Below, in pieces: positions 44,275 to 52,517 of a stretch of DNA of 64,000 bases (position 1 is its first letter; every line of letters starts with the position of its first letter). The stretch is from Silvibacterium bohemicum (GTDB taxonomy: Bacteria; Acidobacteriota; Terriglobia; Terriglobales; Acidobacteriaceae). Under the pieces are notes generated by a model. That model was given only the letters and a program-made list of their open reading frames with translations, searched no databases and was not told where the DNA came from. The position numbers were made by a program, and so were the translations under genes. Location: contig NZ_LBHJ01000003.1 in the NCBI RefSeq assembly GCF_001006305.1, positions 372,001 to 436,000 on the forward strand, given 5' to 3'.

Positions 44275-44737
44275 GGCATGTCCTTTAAGTGAGAGCGTTC
44301 GTGCAGGCTGTAACTCAGGCTGGGGAAACCGCAGAAAGCACCGCACATGGCCTACTAGGATGCGCTGACCTTCCAAGTGGCGAAGAATGTTGGCAATAGC
44401 CGACATTCTTCACGTGAGCAAAAACTGTACTCGCAGAACGAACAAATCCGGGATGGTCTGTTCATAATCTTGAAGGTGGGAGCGTTTCGTAAGCTAGTCT
44501 AGAGATGCTGGACAAAGAGTGCAGGATATACCTGACATAGAGTAGTAATTCTCTGGAATTTGGTACCAAAAATCGCTCTGCTTACGCCTACCCACTTGTT
44601 ACAAGCACAATGTTATGTTCCGATAGAAGCCACTTGATGGGCCGCGTCAAAAGGCGTGGTCTGCTGCGGTTTTAAACGACGGCCCGGTTTCTGCCAATAG
44701 ATTGCACTAATTCCAAAACTTTTAGAGGTGCGAATCA
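44275..44737. other. Divergent region between the sortase operon and gmd
   Basis: This 463-bp stretch should hold promoters for both sides. Besides the hairpin at 44382-44411 it contains the short palindrome cttgttacaag near 44594 and an AT-rich stretch ahead of gmd (attccaaaacttttagaggtg). Base composition is lower in GC than the flanking genes. No open frame of interest was seen. Confidence 0.4.
44382..44411. promoter_or_regulatory. 13-bp near-perfect inverted repeat
   Basis: gaagaatgttggc and gccgacattcttc flank the four bases aata; 12 of 13 positions pair and the last is a G-U wobble in RNA. It lies 108 bp upstream of the sortase-substrate start. It could be an operator or a leader hairpin; no T-run makes it a terminator on either strand. 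Confidence 0.4.
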
Positions 44738-45823
44738 TTGAAGAAAGCTCTGATCACCGGAGTAACGGGTCAAGATGGCGCATATCTCGCCGATTTCCTG
44801 CTCAAAAAGGGTTACGAGGTTCACGGCATTAAGCGCCGGAGTTCACTGTTCAACACCGATCGTATCGATCACATTTACGAAGACCCACATATTGAAGGGC
44901 GTCGTTTCATCCTCCACTATGGCGATCTCACCGACTCCACTTCGCTGATTCATATCGTGCAAAAAGTGCAGCCGGATGAGATCTATAATCTGGGGGCGCA
45001 AAGTCACGTAAAAGTTTCCTTTGAAGAGCCCGAGTACACCGCCAATTGCGATGCGCTTGGACCTCTGCGTCTCCTTGAAGCTATCCGCATCCTCGGCATG
45101 GAGAAGAAGACCCGCTTTTATCAGGCGTCGACCTCTGAGCTTTACGGTCTCGTTCGCGAAGTTCCTCAAAAAGAGAGCACGCCCTTCTATCCGCGGTCAC
45201 CCTACGCAGTCGCCAAAATGTATGCCTTCTGGATCACGGTCAATTATCGCGAAGCTTATGGCATGTATGCCTGTAACGGAATTCTCTTCAATCACGAGTC
45301 TCCGATGCGCGGGGAAACTTTCGTGACGCGAAAAATTACGCGCGCCCTTGCGCGCATTAAAGCCGGCCTGCAGGAAACGCTGTTTCTTGGCAATATTGAT
45401 GCGCTGCGCGATTGGGGTCACGCACGCGACTACGTAGAAATGCAATGGTTGATGCTGCAGCAGCAAGAAGCAAAAGATTATGTCATTGCGACGGGCGAGC
45501 AACATAGTGTGCGGGACTTCGTGAACCTGAGCGCCGGCATGCTCGATTTCAAGTTGCATTGGCAGGGGTCCGGTGTTGACGAACGCGCTTACGATGATCG
45601 GAATCGGTTGGTCGTGGCAGTAGATCCGCGTTATTTTCGTCCTACTGAAGTCGAAACACTGCTGGGCGATCCATCGAAAGCCAAGCGAGAGTTGGGCTGG
45701 GAGCCTCAAACCAGCTTTCTTCAGCTCGTTCAAGAGATGGTCGCAGCCGATTTCGAGTCAGCGAAGCGAGATGCGCTTGTGAAGCGTCATGGCTTCACTG
45801 CGTATAATTTTCATGAGTCCTGA
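44738..45823 (+). CDS. gmd: GDP-mannose 4,6-dehydratase
   Basis: The 361-residue protein is a short-chain dehydrogenase-type dehydratase: NAD(P) motif [19 protein letters not shown] at the start, [18 protein letters not shown] typical of Gmd, STSELYG, and the YxxxK pair in [11 protein letters not shown]. It converts GDP-D-mannose to GDP-4-keto-6-deoxymannose, the first step to GDP-L-fucose. The TTG at 44738 is the likely start because gaggtg lies seven bases upstream and the nucleotide-binding motif begins at residue 7. It is followed after 12 bp by fcl. No manC or manB is in the window, so GDP-mannose must come from elsewhere. Confidence 0.96.
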   Translation: MKKALITGVTGQDGAYLADFLLKKGYEVHGIKRRSSLFNTDRIDHIYEDPHIEGRRFILHYGDLTDSTSLIHIVQKVQPDEIYNLGAQSHVKVSFEEPEYTANCDALGPLRLLEAIRILGMEKKTRFYQASTSELYGLVREVPQKESTPFYPRSPYAVAKMYAFWITVNYREAYGMYACNGILFNHESPMRGETFVTRKITRALARIKAGLQETLFLGNIDALRDWGHARDYVEMQWLMLQQQEAKDYVIATGEQHSVRDFVNLSAGMLDFKLHWQGSGVDERAYDDRNRLVVAVDPRYFRPTEVETLLGDPSKAKRELGWEPQTSFLQLVQEMVAADFESAKRDALVKRHGFTAYNFHES

Positions 45824-45838
45824 GGTGCAGAGCTATTG

Positions 45839-46807
45839 ATGCGGAGCTCCGAAAAAATCTTTGTAGCGGGGCACCGTGGGTTGGTAGGCAGCGCCATCTG
45901 CCGCGAGCTGGAGCGCCAGGGTTATCACGACGTTCTGCTTCGATCACGGCTCGAATTAGACTTGACGGACAGGACTGCAACCCGTCTTTTTTTTGAGCGA
46001 GAACGTCCTGATTATGTCTTTCTCGCGGCGGCAAAAGTTGGTGGTATCGCTGCCAACCGTGCATATCCCGCGGATTTCATTCGCGAAAATCTTGAAATTC
46101 AGACCAGCGTAATCGATGCCGCCTACCGCTGCGGAGTGCAGCGTCTGCTTTTTCTCGGCTCGAGTTGTATCTATCCTAAGCTTTGCCCCCAGCCAATCAA
46201 GGAAGAGTATTTGTTGACCGGGCCGCTTGAGCCCACGAACAAAGCGTATGCACTAGCCAAGATCGCGGGCATCGAAATGTGCTGGTCATACAACCAGCAA
46301 TACAAAACACAATTTGTGGCTGCCATGCCTACCAACCTGTATGGTCCGAATGACAACTTTGACCCTACGAATTCCCATGTGCTGCCGGCCCTGATTAGAA
46401 AAACAATTGAGGCGAAGGCTTCAGGACAACCCAGTATTACTGTTTGGGGAACAGGTGAACCACACAGGGAATTTCTCTTCAGCGATGACCTGGCGCAGGC
46501 GTGCATCTTTCTGATGAACCTGCCTGACGCGGAGTTCAACAGTCTTTTGACCTCTGAAGCACCGCCGCTCGTTAATGTTGGTTCAGGCACAGATCTGACA
46601 GTCCGCGAGTTGGCGGAGTTGGTTTGCAGAATAGTAGGTTTCGATGGCGAGCTGGTTTTCGATACGACGCGGCCTGATGGAACTCCGCGCAAGCTTTTGG
46701 ATGTCAGCCGTATTCATTCACTCGGGTGGGAAGCGAAAACTAACCTCGAGGACGGGATTCGCCGCACTGTCCTAGGTTTGGAAGATCGATTCCGCCCCGT
46801 CTCTTAG
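45839..46807 (+). CDS. fcl: GDP-L-fucose synthase
   Basis: The 322-residue protein has the epimerase/reductase features of WcaG/Fcl: AGHRGLVGSAICRELERQG, FLAAAKVGGIAANRAYPADF, LFLGSSCIYPKLCPQPIKEE and the YxxxK pair in AYALAKIAG. It turns GDP-4-keto-6-deoxymannose into GDP-L-fucose by epimerisation and NADPH reduction. The ATG at 45839 is preferred over the adjacent TTG. With gmd it provides an activated deoxysugar for the exopolysaccharide. It ends the biosynthetic locus; the next genes run toward it on the other strand. Confidence 0.96.
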   Translation: MRSSEKIFVAGHRGLVGSAICRELERQGYHDVLLRSRLELDLTDRTATRLFFERERPDYVFLAAAKVGGIAANRAYPADFIRENLEIQTSVIDAAYRCGVQRLLFLGSSCIYPKLCPQPIKEEYLLTGPLEPTNKAYALAKIAGIEMCWSYNQQYKTQFVAAMPTNLYGPNDNFDPTNSHVLPALIRKTIEAKASGQPSITVWGTGEPHREFLFSDDLAQACIFLMNLPDAEFNSLLTSEAPPLVNVGSGTDLTVRELAELVCRIVGFDGELVFDTTRPDGTPRKLLDVSRIHSLGWEAKTNLEDGIRRTVLGLEDRFRPVS

Positions 46808-47009
46808 AAGAGAAATTTAAGCTGGCTTCTGCCCGGTGCAATTGTGAAATCTTGTACGTGCTAGGCGGTCTGTTTGTGTCCGGGCGCTGGCGCACGAAGG
46901 GCATCCGCCGTGTATTGCGCCCTGAATGCCGCCACGACTCAGCTCGAACACTCGTCTATATCGCCCGTACGAAATTCTCAACACAGCCTTTTCTAAAGTC
47001 GAGAGGGAA

Positions 47010-47633
47010 TCAGTTTTGGATGAAGCCTCGATTCAGCGCGATTGTGACTGCGTGAGTGCGATCATTCGCTCCGAGCTTCGAGAGAATGCTCTTCATGTGG
47101 CCTTTGACCGTAGCTTCGGAAATCGCAAGCTTTTCCGCGATAAGCTTGTTTGAATTTCCGGCAGCAACGCTTCGCAGCACATCGATCTCACGATCGGAGA
47201 GCACATCGTCGCCCAGGTGCTCGGCGAGCTTCGCCGCGACGACTGGAGGAATGACACGCTTTCCACTGTTAACGACTCGGATGGTGTCCAGCAAGTCCTT
47301 ACGCAGCATATTCTTCAAGAGATACCCTGCGGCGCCGGCCCGGATCGCGCGCAGTGCCTGAGCGTCCCCCTGATACGTGGTTAATATGATGAAGCGGGAT
47401 CCGGGGAATTCGCTGCGTATGGCGTTCATCGTATCGACGCCATCCATGCCGGGCATCTGAATATCCATCAATGTGACATCCGGACGGTGTATGCGGAAGC
47501 CTTCGATCGCCTCCTGCCCATTGGTTGCCTCGGCTACCAGCTCCATGTCAGGTTCTCCCTGAATAACCGCCGCGATACCTTCGCGCAGAAGAGGATGATC
47601 GTCCACCGCAAAAACCTTTATCGTTTTGGTCAT
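47010..47633 (-). CDS. NarL/LuxR-type response regulator
   Basis: The 207-residue protein has a receiver domain with the acidic pair D11/D12, the phospho-acceptor D57 in TLMDIQMPGMDG, the conserved Thr in IILTTYQGD and Lys in GYLLKNML. A C-terminal LuxR helix-turn-helix follows (VLSDREIDVLRSVAAGNSNK, then ISEATVKGHMKSILSKLGA). It should bind DNA when phosphorylated by the kinase encoded immediately upstream, five bases away. It is convergent with fcl, so it is not in the exopolysaccharide operon, though it could regulate it. Confidence 0.95.
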   Translation of the reverse strand: MTKTIKVFAVDDHPLLREGIAAVIQGEPDMELVAEATNGQEAIEGFRIHRPDVTLMDIQMPGMDGVDTMNAIRSEFPGSRFIILTTYQGDAQALRAIRAGAAGYLLKNMLRKDLLDTIRVVNSGKRVIPPVVAAKLAEHLGDDVLSDREIDVLRSVAAGNSNKLIAEKLAISEATVKGHMKSILSKLGANDRTHAVTIALNRGFIQN

Positions 47634-47638
47634 AGTAT

Positions 47639-50600
47639 CTACTCCGATTGTCTTGCTACGCGCCGCTTGAACTCATTCCAGCCCGATTTTTTATGCGGTT
47701 GCCGGTAAGCGACCTTCGCGGGGATGAACAGATCTATTTCCGTTCCGGCTCCGCCGTGGCTCCAGATATTCAACTGCGCGCCGATTTGTTGAGAACGCTC
47801 CCGCATGCCGGATAAGCCCCAATGGCCGGAGCGGCCGCGCTCGAGGATTTCATTGTCCATCCCCGCACCGTCATCTCGAACAACTAACCTTACGCTTTTG
47901 CGATCGTAAGTGATCTCCATCTCGATCTGTTTCGCATAGGCATGGAGAAAGGCATTGTTTAGTGCTTCGCGCCCGATCTGGTAGACCTCATCGGATACCG
48001 CAGGGTCAAGAGGTTGAGGAGTACCGACGATTGCCGCGGTGAACCTGGTGTCACGGCTCTGGGCAAGTTCATTTCCCCAACGCGCCAGATTTTCCCATGG
48101 TCCATTGCCCGGCATACCTTCTTCGCGAAGATTATGTACGCGTTGCCTTCCTTCCAGCAACACCTCGTCCGCGCGATCGAGGGCGGTCTCCATCATTCTT
48201 CGCGCGGCAGCTTCAGGCGGTATGTTTTTCAATACAGATTGGAACCGCAGCATGAGCCCGTGAAAGCCCTGCAGCAGGGTATCGTGAAGTTCGCGTGCGA
48301 TCCGCTCCCGTTCTTCTACACGGGTTGCTAGTTGCTCCTGTATGCGCCGGGTTACTTGCTTCAGATGGATCAGGTAGATCATGTACAAACCGCTGACGGC
48401 GGCAATCGCACAAAGAAAGAGGAACCACGAGGTTTGATAGAACGCGGGTACGACGTAGAACGAGGTTGTTGCGGCGCTCTCGTTCCATACCCCGTCGTTA
48501 TTCGAGGCGATCACTCGGAATTGATAGTTGCCAGGAGGCAGGTCTGTATAAAATGCCTGTCTTCTTGTCCCCGAATCCTGCCAATCCTTGTCGTACCCAT
48601 CCAGACGATAGCGGAAGCGAACTTTTTGCGGGGCGACGAAGCTCAACGCCGTGTAGTCGATCTGCAAATTCCTGGTGAGCGGTGGAAGCCTGGCCAGTCC
48701 ATCTGCGGGATAATTCCTTCGATCCGCAACTATCTCCTCCACATGCACTGGAGGAGGGATTGGGTTTCGGATCAGATTGGCTGGGTCGATCATCTGCAGG
48801 ACGCTGCCATTTGCAAACCATAAGCGGCCGTCTTTCGATCTGGCAGCTGGTTGGTAGTAGGCGTTTCCCGGCAGCACGCCATCAAGCGCATCCATGTATT
48901 TGAACTGTACTGTGCTTTCCGAATGCCGCCACCATCGCTGCAGCTCTGCTTGCTCTATCTCAACCAGTCCGCAGGCGGTATGCAGCCAAAGATTTCTGTG
49001 TGAATCCCATATCAGGCCGTTGATTCCATCGCATGGAAGACCATTACGCGTTCCAAGAGTAGATTGCTGTCCATCTCTCCATGCAATCACTCCAGCCGTC
49101 GTCGCGGCCAGCACAGATCCGTCCGGGTTGGCTACTACCTGCCGTATGCGGGTGCCGGCGGCCAGTGGAGAGTGAATCACCTCGGTGTGTCCGTCCCGGA
49201 AGCGTGCGAGATCCCCAGTCTTGAGGCCCAGCCATAGATTGCCTTCTGCATCGGCTGCCAGCTCGCGCCCCGAAGAGATGTCCGGCAGGCGAAACTGTTC
49301 CACTACCTTGAAATCACGAATCCGTAGAAGTTCTTTGTCCCATCCCGATTCGATCCATAGATTGTTCTGCGGATCTTCGGTGATATCTCTGACCGGTCCA
49401 ATGGAAGAACCATCCGGCCTGCTTATTTTTCTGAAATGGCCATTCTGCAACACGGTCAAATCGTTATCGACGCCAACCCAAAGCCGATTCTCACGATCTT
49501 CAAACACCGATCGCACTTGATTGCCTGGCAGACCTTTGCCCGCGCGAATCGATGACACGTTGCCATCTTTGATCGAGTCCAGGCCTCCGGCATTGCCAAT
49601 CCAGACCGTGCCATCGTGAGCCGCAGCTACCGAGACGACGTTGTCCGTTGTAAGCCCCTCGCGAGCCGACCAGGTCACAACGCTCAGATTGTGGAAACTG
49701 TCGACACCTTGAGGGGTGATCACCCACACCGTGCCTTCTTTATCTTCAAAGAAGCGGGAAACGAAGTCGCTCGAGAGCCCGTCGCTTCTGCGAAATCGAT
49801 CGACCCTGCCGTGATAGTAGTGGTAGATTCCCTGGTCCGCGGTCCCAATCCACAGAGCTCCATCGCGATCGAGGAGCAGGTCAGTGACATCCAGAGTGCT
49901 GCCATCCAATTGTGGCGTGAGAAGCGGCTTCCAGGCTCCATCGATCAAATGTTCCAGACCCAGGCCATGGCCGGGCACAGCCATTCCGGCCCACAGGGAC
50001 CCATCTGGTGAAGCGGCGAGCCCGTCGACTCCGATGCTGCTGTTGGATTCAAGCCCCTGCGGCTTATAGATTGCCGGCGAACCATTTTTCCAGCGGAGCA
50101 ACAGGTTGTTAGTGCCCATCCAAAGGTTGTCCGCTGCGTCCTCGATCAAGGATTCGATCACCGAGATGCCGGCTGGAATACCATCTGCTCCAGTCAGGCA
50201 CCGCGCTCGCTCGTTGCTTATTCGGCAAATTGGCCCGGCAGTATCATCGGCGCTTCGTGCAGCCCAGATGACTCCCTTGCCATCCTCGACGATCCCGCCT
50301 CCGATCGGACCGGGAACATGGGAAACGCGAGTCAGTTTCTCGTCCTTCCAGCGAAACAAACCGTCCCGGTTACCAATCCAGAGACTTCCATCGCGTGAAC
50401 CGAGCAGGGCATGAATATCACTATGCGGCAGCCTCGTCCCATCGGCGGGTGCCCAGGGCGTAAAGCGAACCCCATCAAAGCGCAACAGCCCGGTGTTGGT
50501 TCCGAACCACAGGTAGCCGTCGGTTGTCTGCGCCATTCCGTTGACTCTGCCGTTGAAGAATCCATCCTGCATGCGCCAGGCGGAGTGTGCATACTGCGAG

Positions 50601-50722
50601 ATGTTCCGATCGGGATTCAGCGCGAGCGCAGGAGCGCAAAGAAGCGCAAGCCCAACCAGGTTCGTGAGCAGATCCACAAGCAACTCGAGTTGAGGGATGA
50701 CCGCTTTCCGGGCTGGGCGCAT
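47639..50722 (-). CDS. Propeller-type hybrid sensor histidine kinase
   Basis: The 1027-residue protein has a signal/anchor segment, then a long periplasmic part with Reg_prop repeats (TDGYLWFGTNTGLLRFDGV, DGSLWIGNRDGLFRW and many similar W-I-G units) that fold into two beta-propellers, and a Y_Y_Y domain (YRLDGYDKDWQDSGTRRQAF). A membrane helix (SWFLFLCAIAAVSGLYMIYL) leads to a HisKA_3 domain with the phospho-acceptor His near residue 812 in ARELHDTLLQGFHG and a HATPase (VRLVVRDDGAGMDNEILERG). In Bacteroidota such sensors detect sugars. It is paired with the NarL-type regulator. No receiver domain is fused to it. Confidence 0.94.
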   Translation of the reverse strand: MRPARKAVIPQLELLVDLLTNLVGLALLCAPALALNPDRNISQYAHSAWRMQDGFFNGRVNGMAQTTDGYLWFGTNTGLLRFDGVRFTPWAPADGTRLPHSDIHALLGSRDGSLWIGNRDGLFRWKDEKLTRVSHVPGPIGGGIVEDGKGVIWAARSADDTAGPICRISNERARCLTGADGIPAGISVIESLIEDAADNLWMGTNNLLLRWKNGSPAIYKPQGLESNSSIGVDGLAASPDGSLWAGMAVPGHGLGLEHLIDGAWKPLLTPQLDGSTLDVTDLLLDRDGALWIGTADQGIYHYYHGRVDRFRRSDGLSSDFVSRFFEDKEGTVWVITPQGVDSFHNLSVVTWSAREGLTTDNVVSVAAAHDGTVWIGNAGGLDSIKDGNVSSIRAGKGLPGNQVRSVFEDRENRLWVGVDNDLTVLQNGHFRKISRPDGSSIGPVRDITEDPQNNLWIESGWDKELLRIRDFKVVEQFRLPDISSGRELAADAEGNLWLGLKTGDLARFRDGHTEVIHSPLAAGTRIRQVVANPDGSVLAATTAGVIAWRDGQQSTLGTRNGLPCDGINGLIWDSHRNLWLHTACGLVEIEQAELQRWWRHSESTVQFKYMDALDGVLPGNAYYQPAARSKDGRLWFANGSVLQMIDPANLIRNPIPPPVHVEEIVADRRNYPADGLARLPPLTRNLQIDYTALSFVAPQKVRFRYRLDGYDKDWQDSGTRRQAFYTDLPPGNYQFRVIASNNDGVWNESAATTSFYVVPAFYQTSWFLFLCAIAAVSGLYMIYLIHLKQVTRRIQEQLATRVEERERIARELHDTLLQGFHGLMLRFQSVLKNIPPEAAARRMMETALDRADEVLLEGRQRVHNLREEGMPGNGPWENLARWGNELAQSRDTRFTAAIVGTPQPLDPAVSDEVYQIGREALNNAFLHAYAKQIEMEITYDRKSVRLVVRDDGAGMDNEILERGRSGHWGLSGMRERSQQIGAQLNIWSHGGAGTEIDLFIPAKVAYRQPHKKSGWNEFKRRVARQSE

Positions 50723-50859
50723 GAGGTTGGGACGGAGAAAAATATTGTGACGCCTATCATATGCCAGAGTGCGGGCCTAGGCATCGATCCAAAAGGATTG
50801 CCCGTGAACCCTTCTTATGGGGGTTGTTCCACCTTTTTTGCAACACTAATCTCGGAGTT

Positions 50860-51228
50860 GTGCAAAGACTGTTCTCCATGTTTCCTACGGGAACATCAGG
50901 CGCCGCTCTCTTGATTTTGCGGATTTCAGTAGCTGCCACCCTGGTTGTGGACGGAATGGCAAGTTGGGTAACGGTAGCTTCGCTCGGGCTGGTGGTCTTT
51001 CTACTGCCCGCCGCTTCTCTGGTTGTTGGTTTTCTCACACCCTACGGATCGATTCTCTGCTGCATCCTTCAATTTGCGATTCTCCTCAAAACCGGCGGGA
51101 GCAATGGCTTTCACGTAGCCATGTCAATTCTGAGTGGCGGCGCGGTTGCTCTTCTGGGGCCTGGGGCATATTCGGTGGATGCTCGTATATTCGGCAGACA
51201 TCTCCTCTCTATTCCTCCCCGCAGCTAA
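50860..51228 (+). CDS. DoxX-like small membrane protein
   Basis: The 122-residue protein starts VQRLFSMFPTGTSGAALLIL and has about four membrane helices, as in DoxX-like proteins of this phylum. GTG at 50860 is the likely start: ggag lies a few bases upstream and family members begin with QRLFS. The next ATG, at 50878, would remove six residues. DoxX proteins are small quinone-related or redox-associated membrane proteins of uncertain role. It is divergent from the sensor kinase. Confidence 0.8.
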   Translation: MQRLFSMFPTGTSGAALLILRISVAATLVVDGMASWVTVASLGLVVFLLPAASLVVGFLTPYGSILCCILQFAILLKTGGSNGFHVAMSILSGGAVALLGPGAYSVDARIFGRHLLSIPPRS

Positions 51229-51455
51229 TCCTGTCGGGGCTTGTCCACCAACATAGTAGGAACGGGCCGCAGACCAGCGCTCGTCAATGCAGTAGCGCGG
51301 CTGCGCGCCCTTCCTTGGATTGGGAGTGCCTCATAGCTGTGCAAAATAGGTGGCTCTATTCAATCCCGATGAGGCTTGTGCCTTATCAGGCATAGCGGGG
51401 AGACTATGAGGCATTCCGCTTCTAAATCCCACCATTGCACGACCGGGAGAGAAAA

Positions 51456-52517
51456 ATGATGTCCCTGTCTTACGCACCCCGATTGCAACAAATGTTGCTG
51501 CGCATGTTGCTCGTCGCTCTATTTGCAGCCCTTTCAGCGCCTTTGACGCATGGTCAAGCGGCCACCCAGGTTACGCAGCAGGTAGATACCAGATTCGTCA
51601 CGCCTCTGAAGGGTTCGGTACATCCGCTGGTGCGCCACGGCGCAATCGACCTTGGCGCTGTCTCGAATGACACGCCAACCGGACGAATCACATTGCTGCT
51701 GAAGCGTCCTCCAGAGCAGGAGCAAGCGCTGCAGCAGTTTCTGAGCGAGGTGCATCGCAAGGGCTCTCCCACTTACCACAAATGGTTGACAACGGCACAG
51801 TTCGGTCAGCAGTTCGGCGTGGCTGATTCCGATATAAGCGCGGTCGTCTCATGGCTTGAGTCGCAGGGTCTGAAGGTTGAGAAGATGCCCTCCGGAAAGA
51901 ATGTCATTCAATTCTCAGGCACGGCTGGTCAGGTTGGTTCAGCCCTCCACACCTCGCTCCATGCCTATTCCGTCAACGGAGAGGTGCATCACGCGAACTC
52001 ATCGGAACTGCAGATCCCCGCGGCGTTGAGCCCGGTTATTGCCGCCGTGGGACCGCTGAACGATTTCCACCCCAAACCGCTTTCCCACCTGATGGGTACC
52101 GCGGAGCTCAATCCGAAAAACCATCAACTCACGCCACAGTTCACTCTTTCGGTGCCCAATTATAACCTCGGCCTCGCGCCGGAAGACCTTGCCACGCAGT
52201 ACGACATCACACCCCTTTACAACCAGGGGGTGACCGGTAGCGGGCAGACCATCGGGATCATCAACGAGAGCAACATCGATCTCAACCTGGTAGCGGCCTA
52301 TCGCAAACTCTTCGAGCTCGATGCAAATCCATTGAATCCAAACCTGCCACAGGTGGTGGTTGATGGGAATGATCCCGGCGTGAGTGGGGCTTCGGGCGAA
52401 GCCTATCTGGATGTTGAAATCTCAGGAGCAATCGCGCCGCAGGCCACCATCCGCTTGTACATTTCGGGGGGAGCGATTACAGCGACGGACTCAGCCTGGC
52501 GATCGTGCGCGCGGTAG
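51456..52517 (+). pseudogene. Sedolisin (S53) protease, N-terminal part before frameshift
   Basis: The frame gives a signal peptide (LLRMLLVALFAALSAPLTHG), a pro-kumamolisin activation domain (ITLLLKRPPEQEQALQQFLS, SPTYHKWLTTAQFGQQFGV) and the beginning of the S53 catalytic domain with the Glu/Asp pair in GEAYLDVEISGAIAP. At a run of six G (52466-52471) the frame shifts and soon stops at 52515-52517. With seven G the reading would continue as SGGSDYSDGLSLAIVRAVED into the downstream frame, giving a 1285-residue protein. The break is therefore a one-base loss or a sequencing error in a homopolymer. The protease would have been secreted. Confidence 0.85.
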
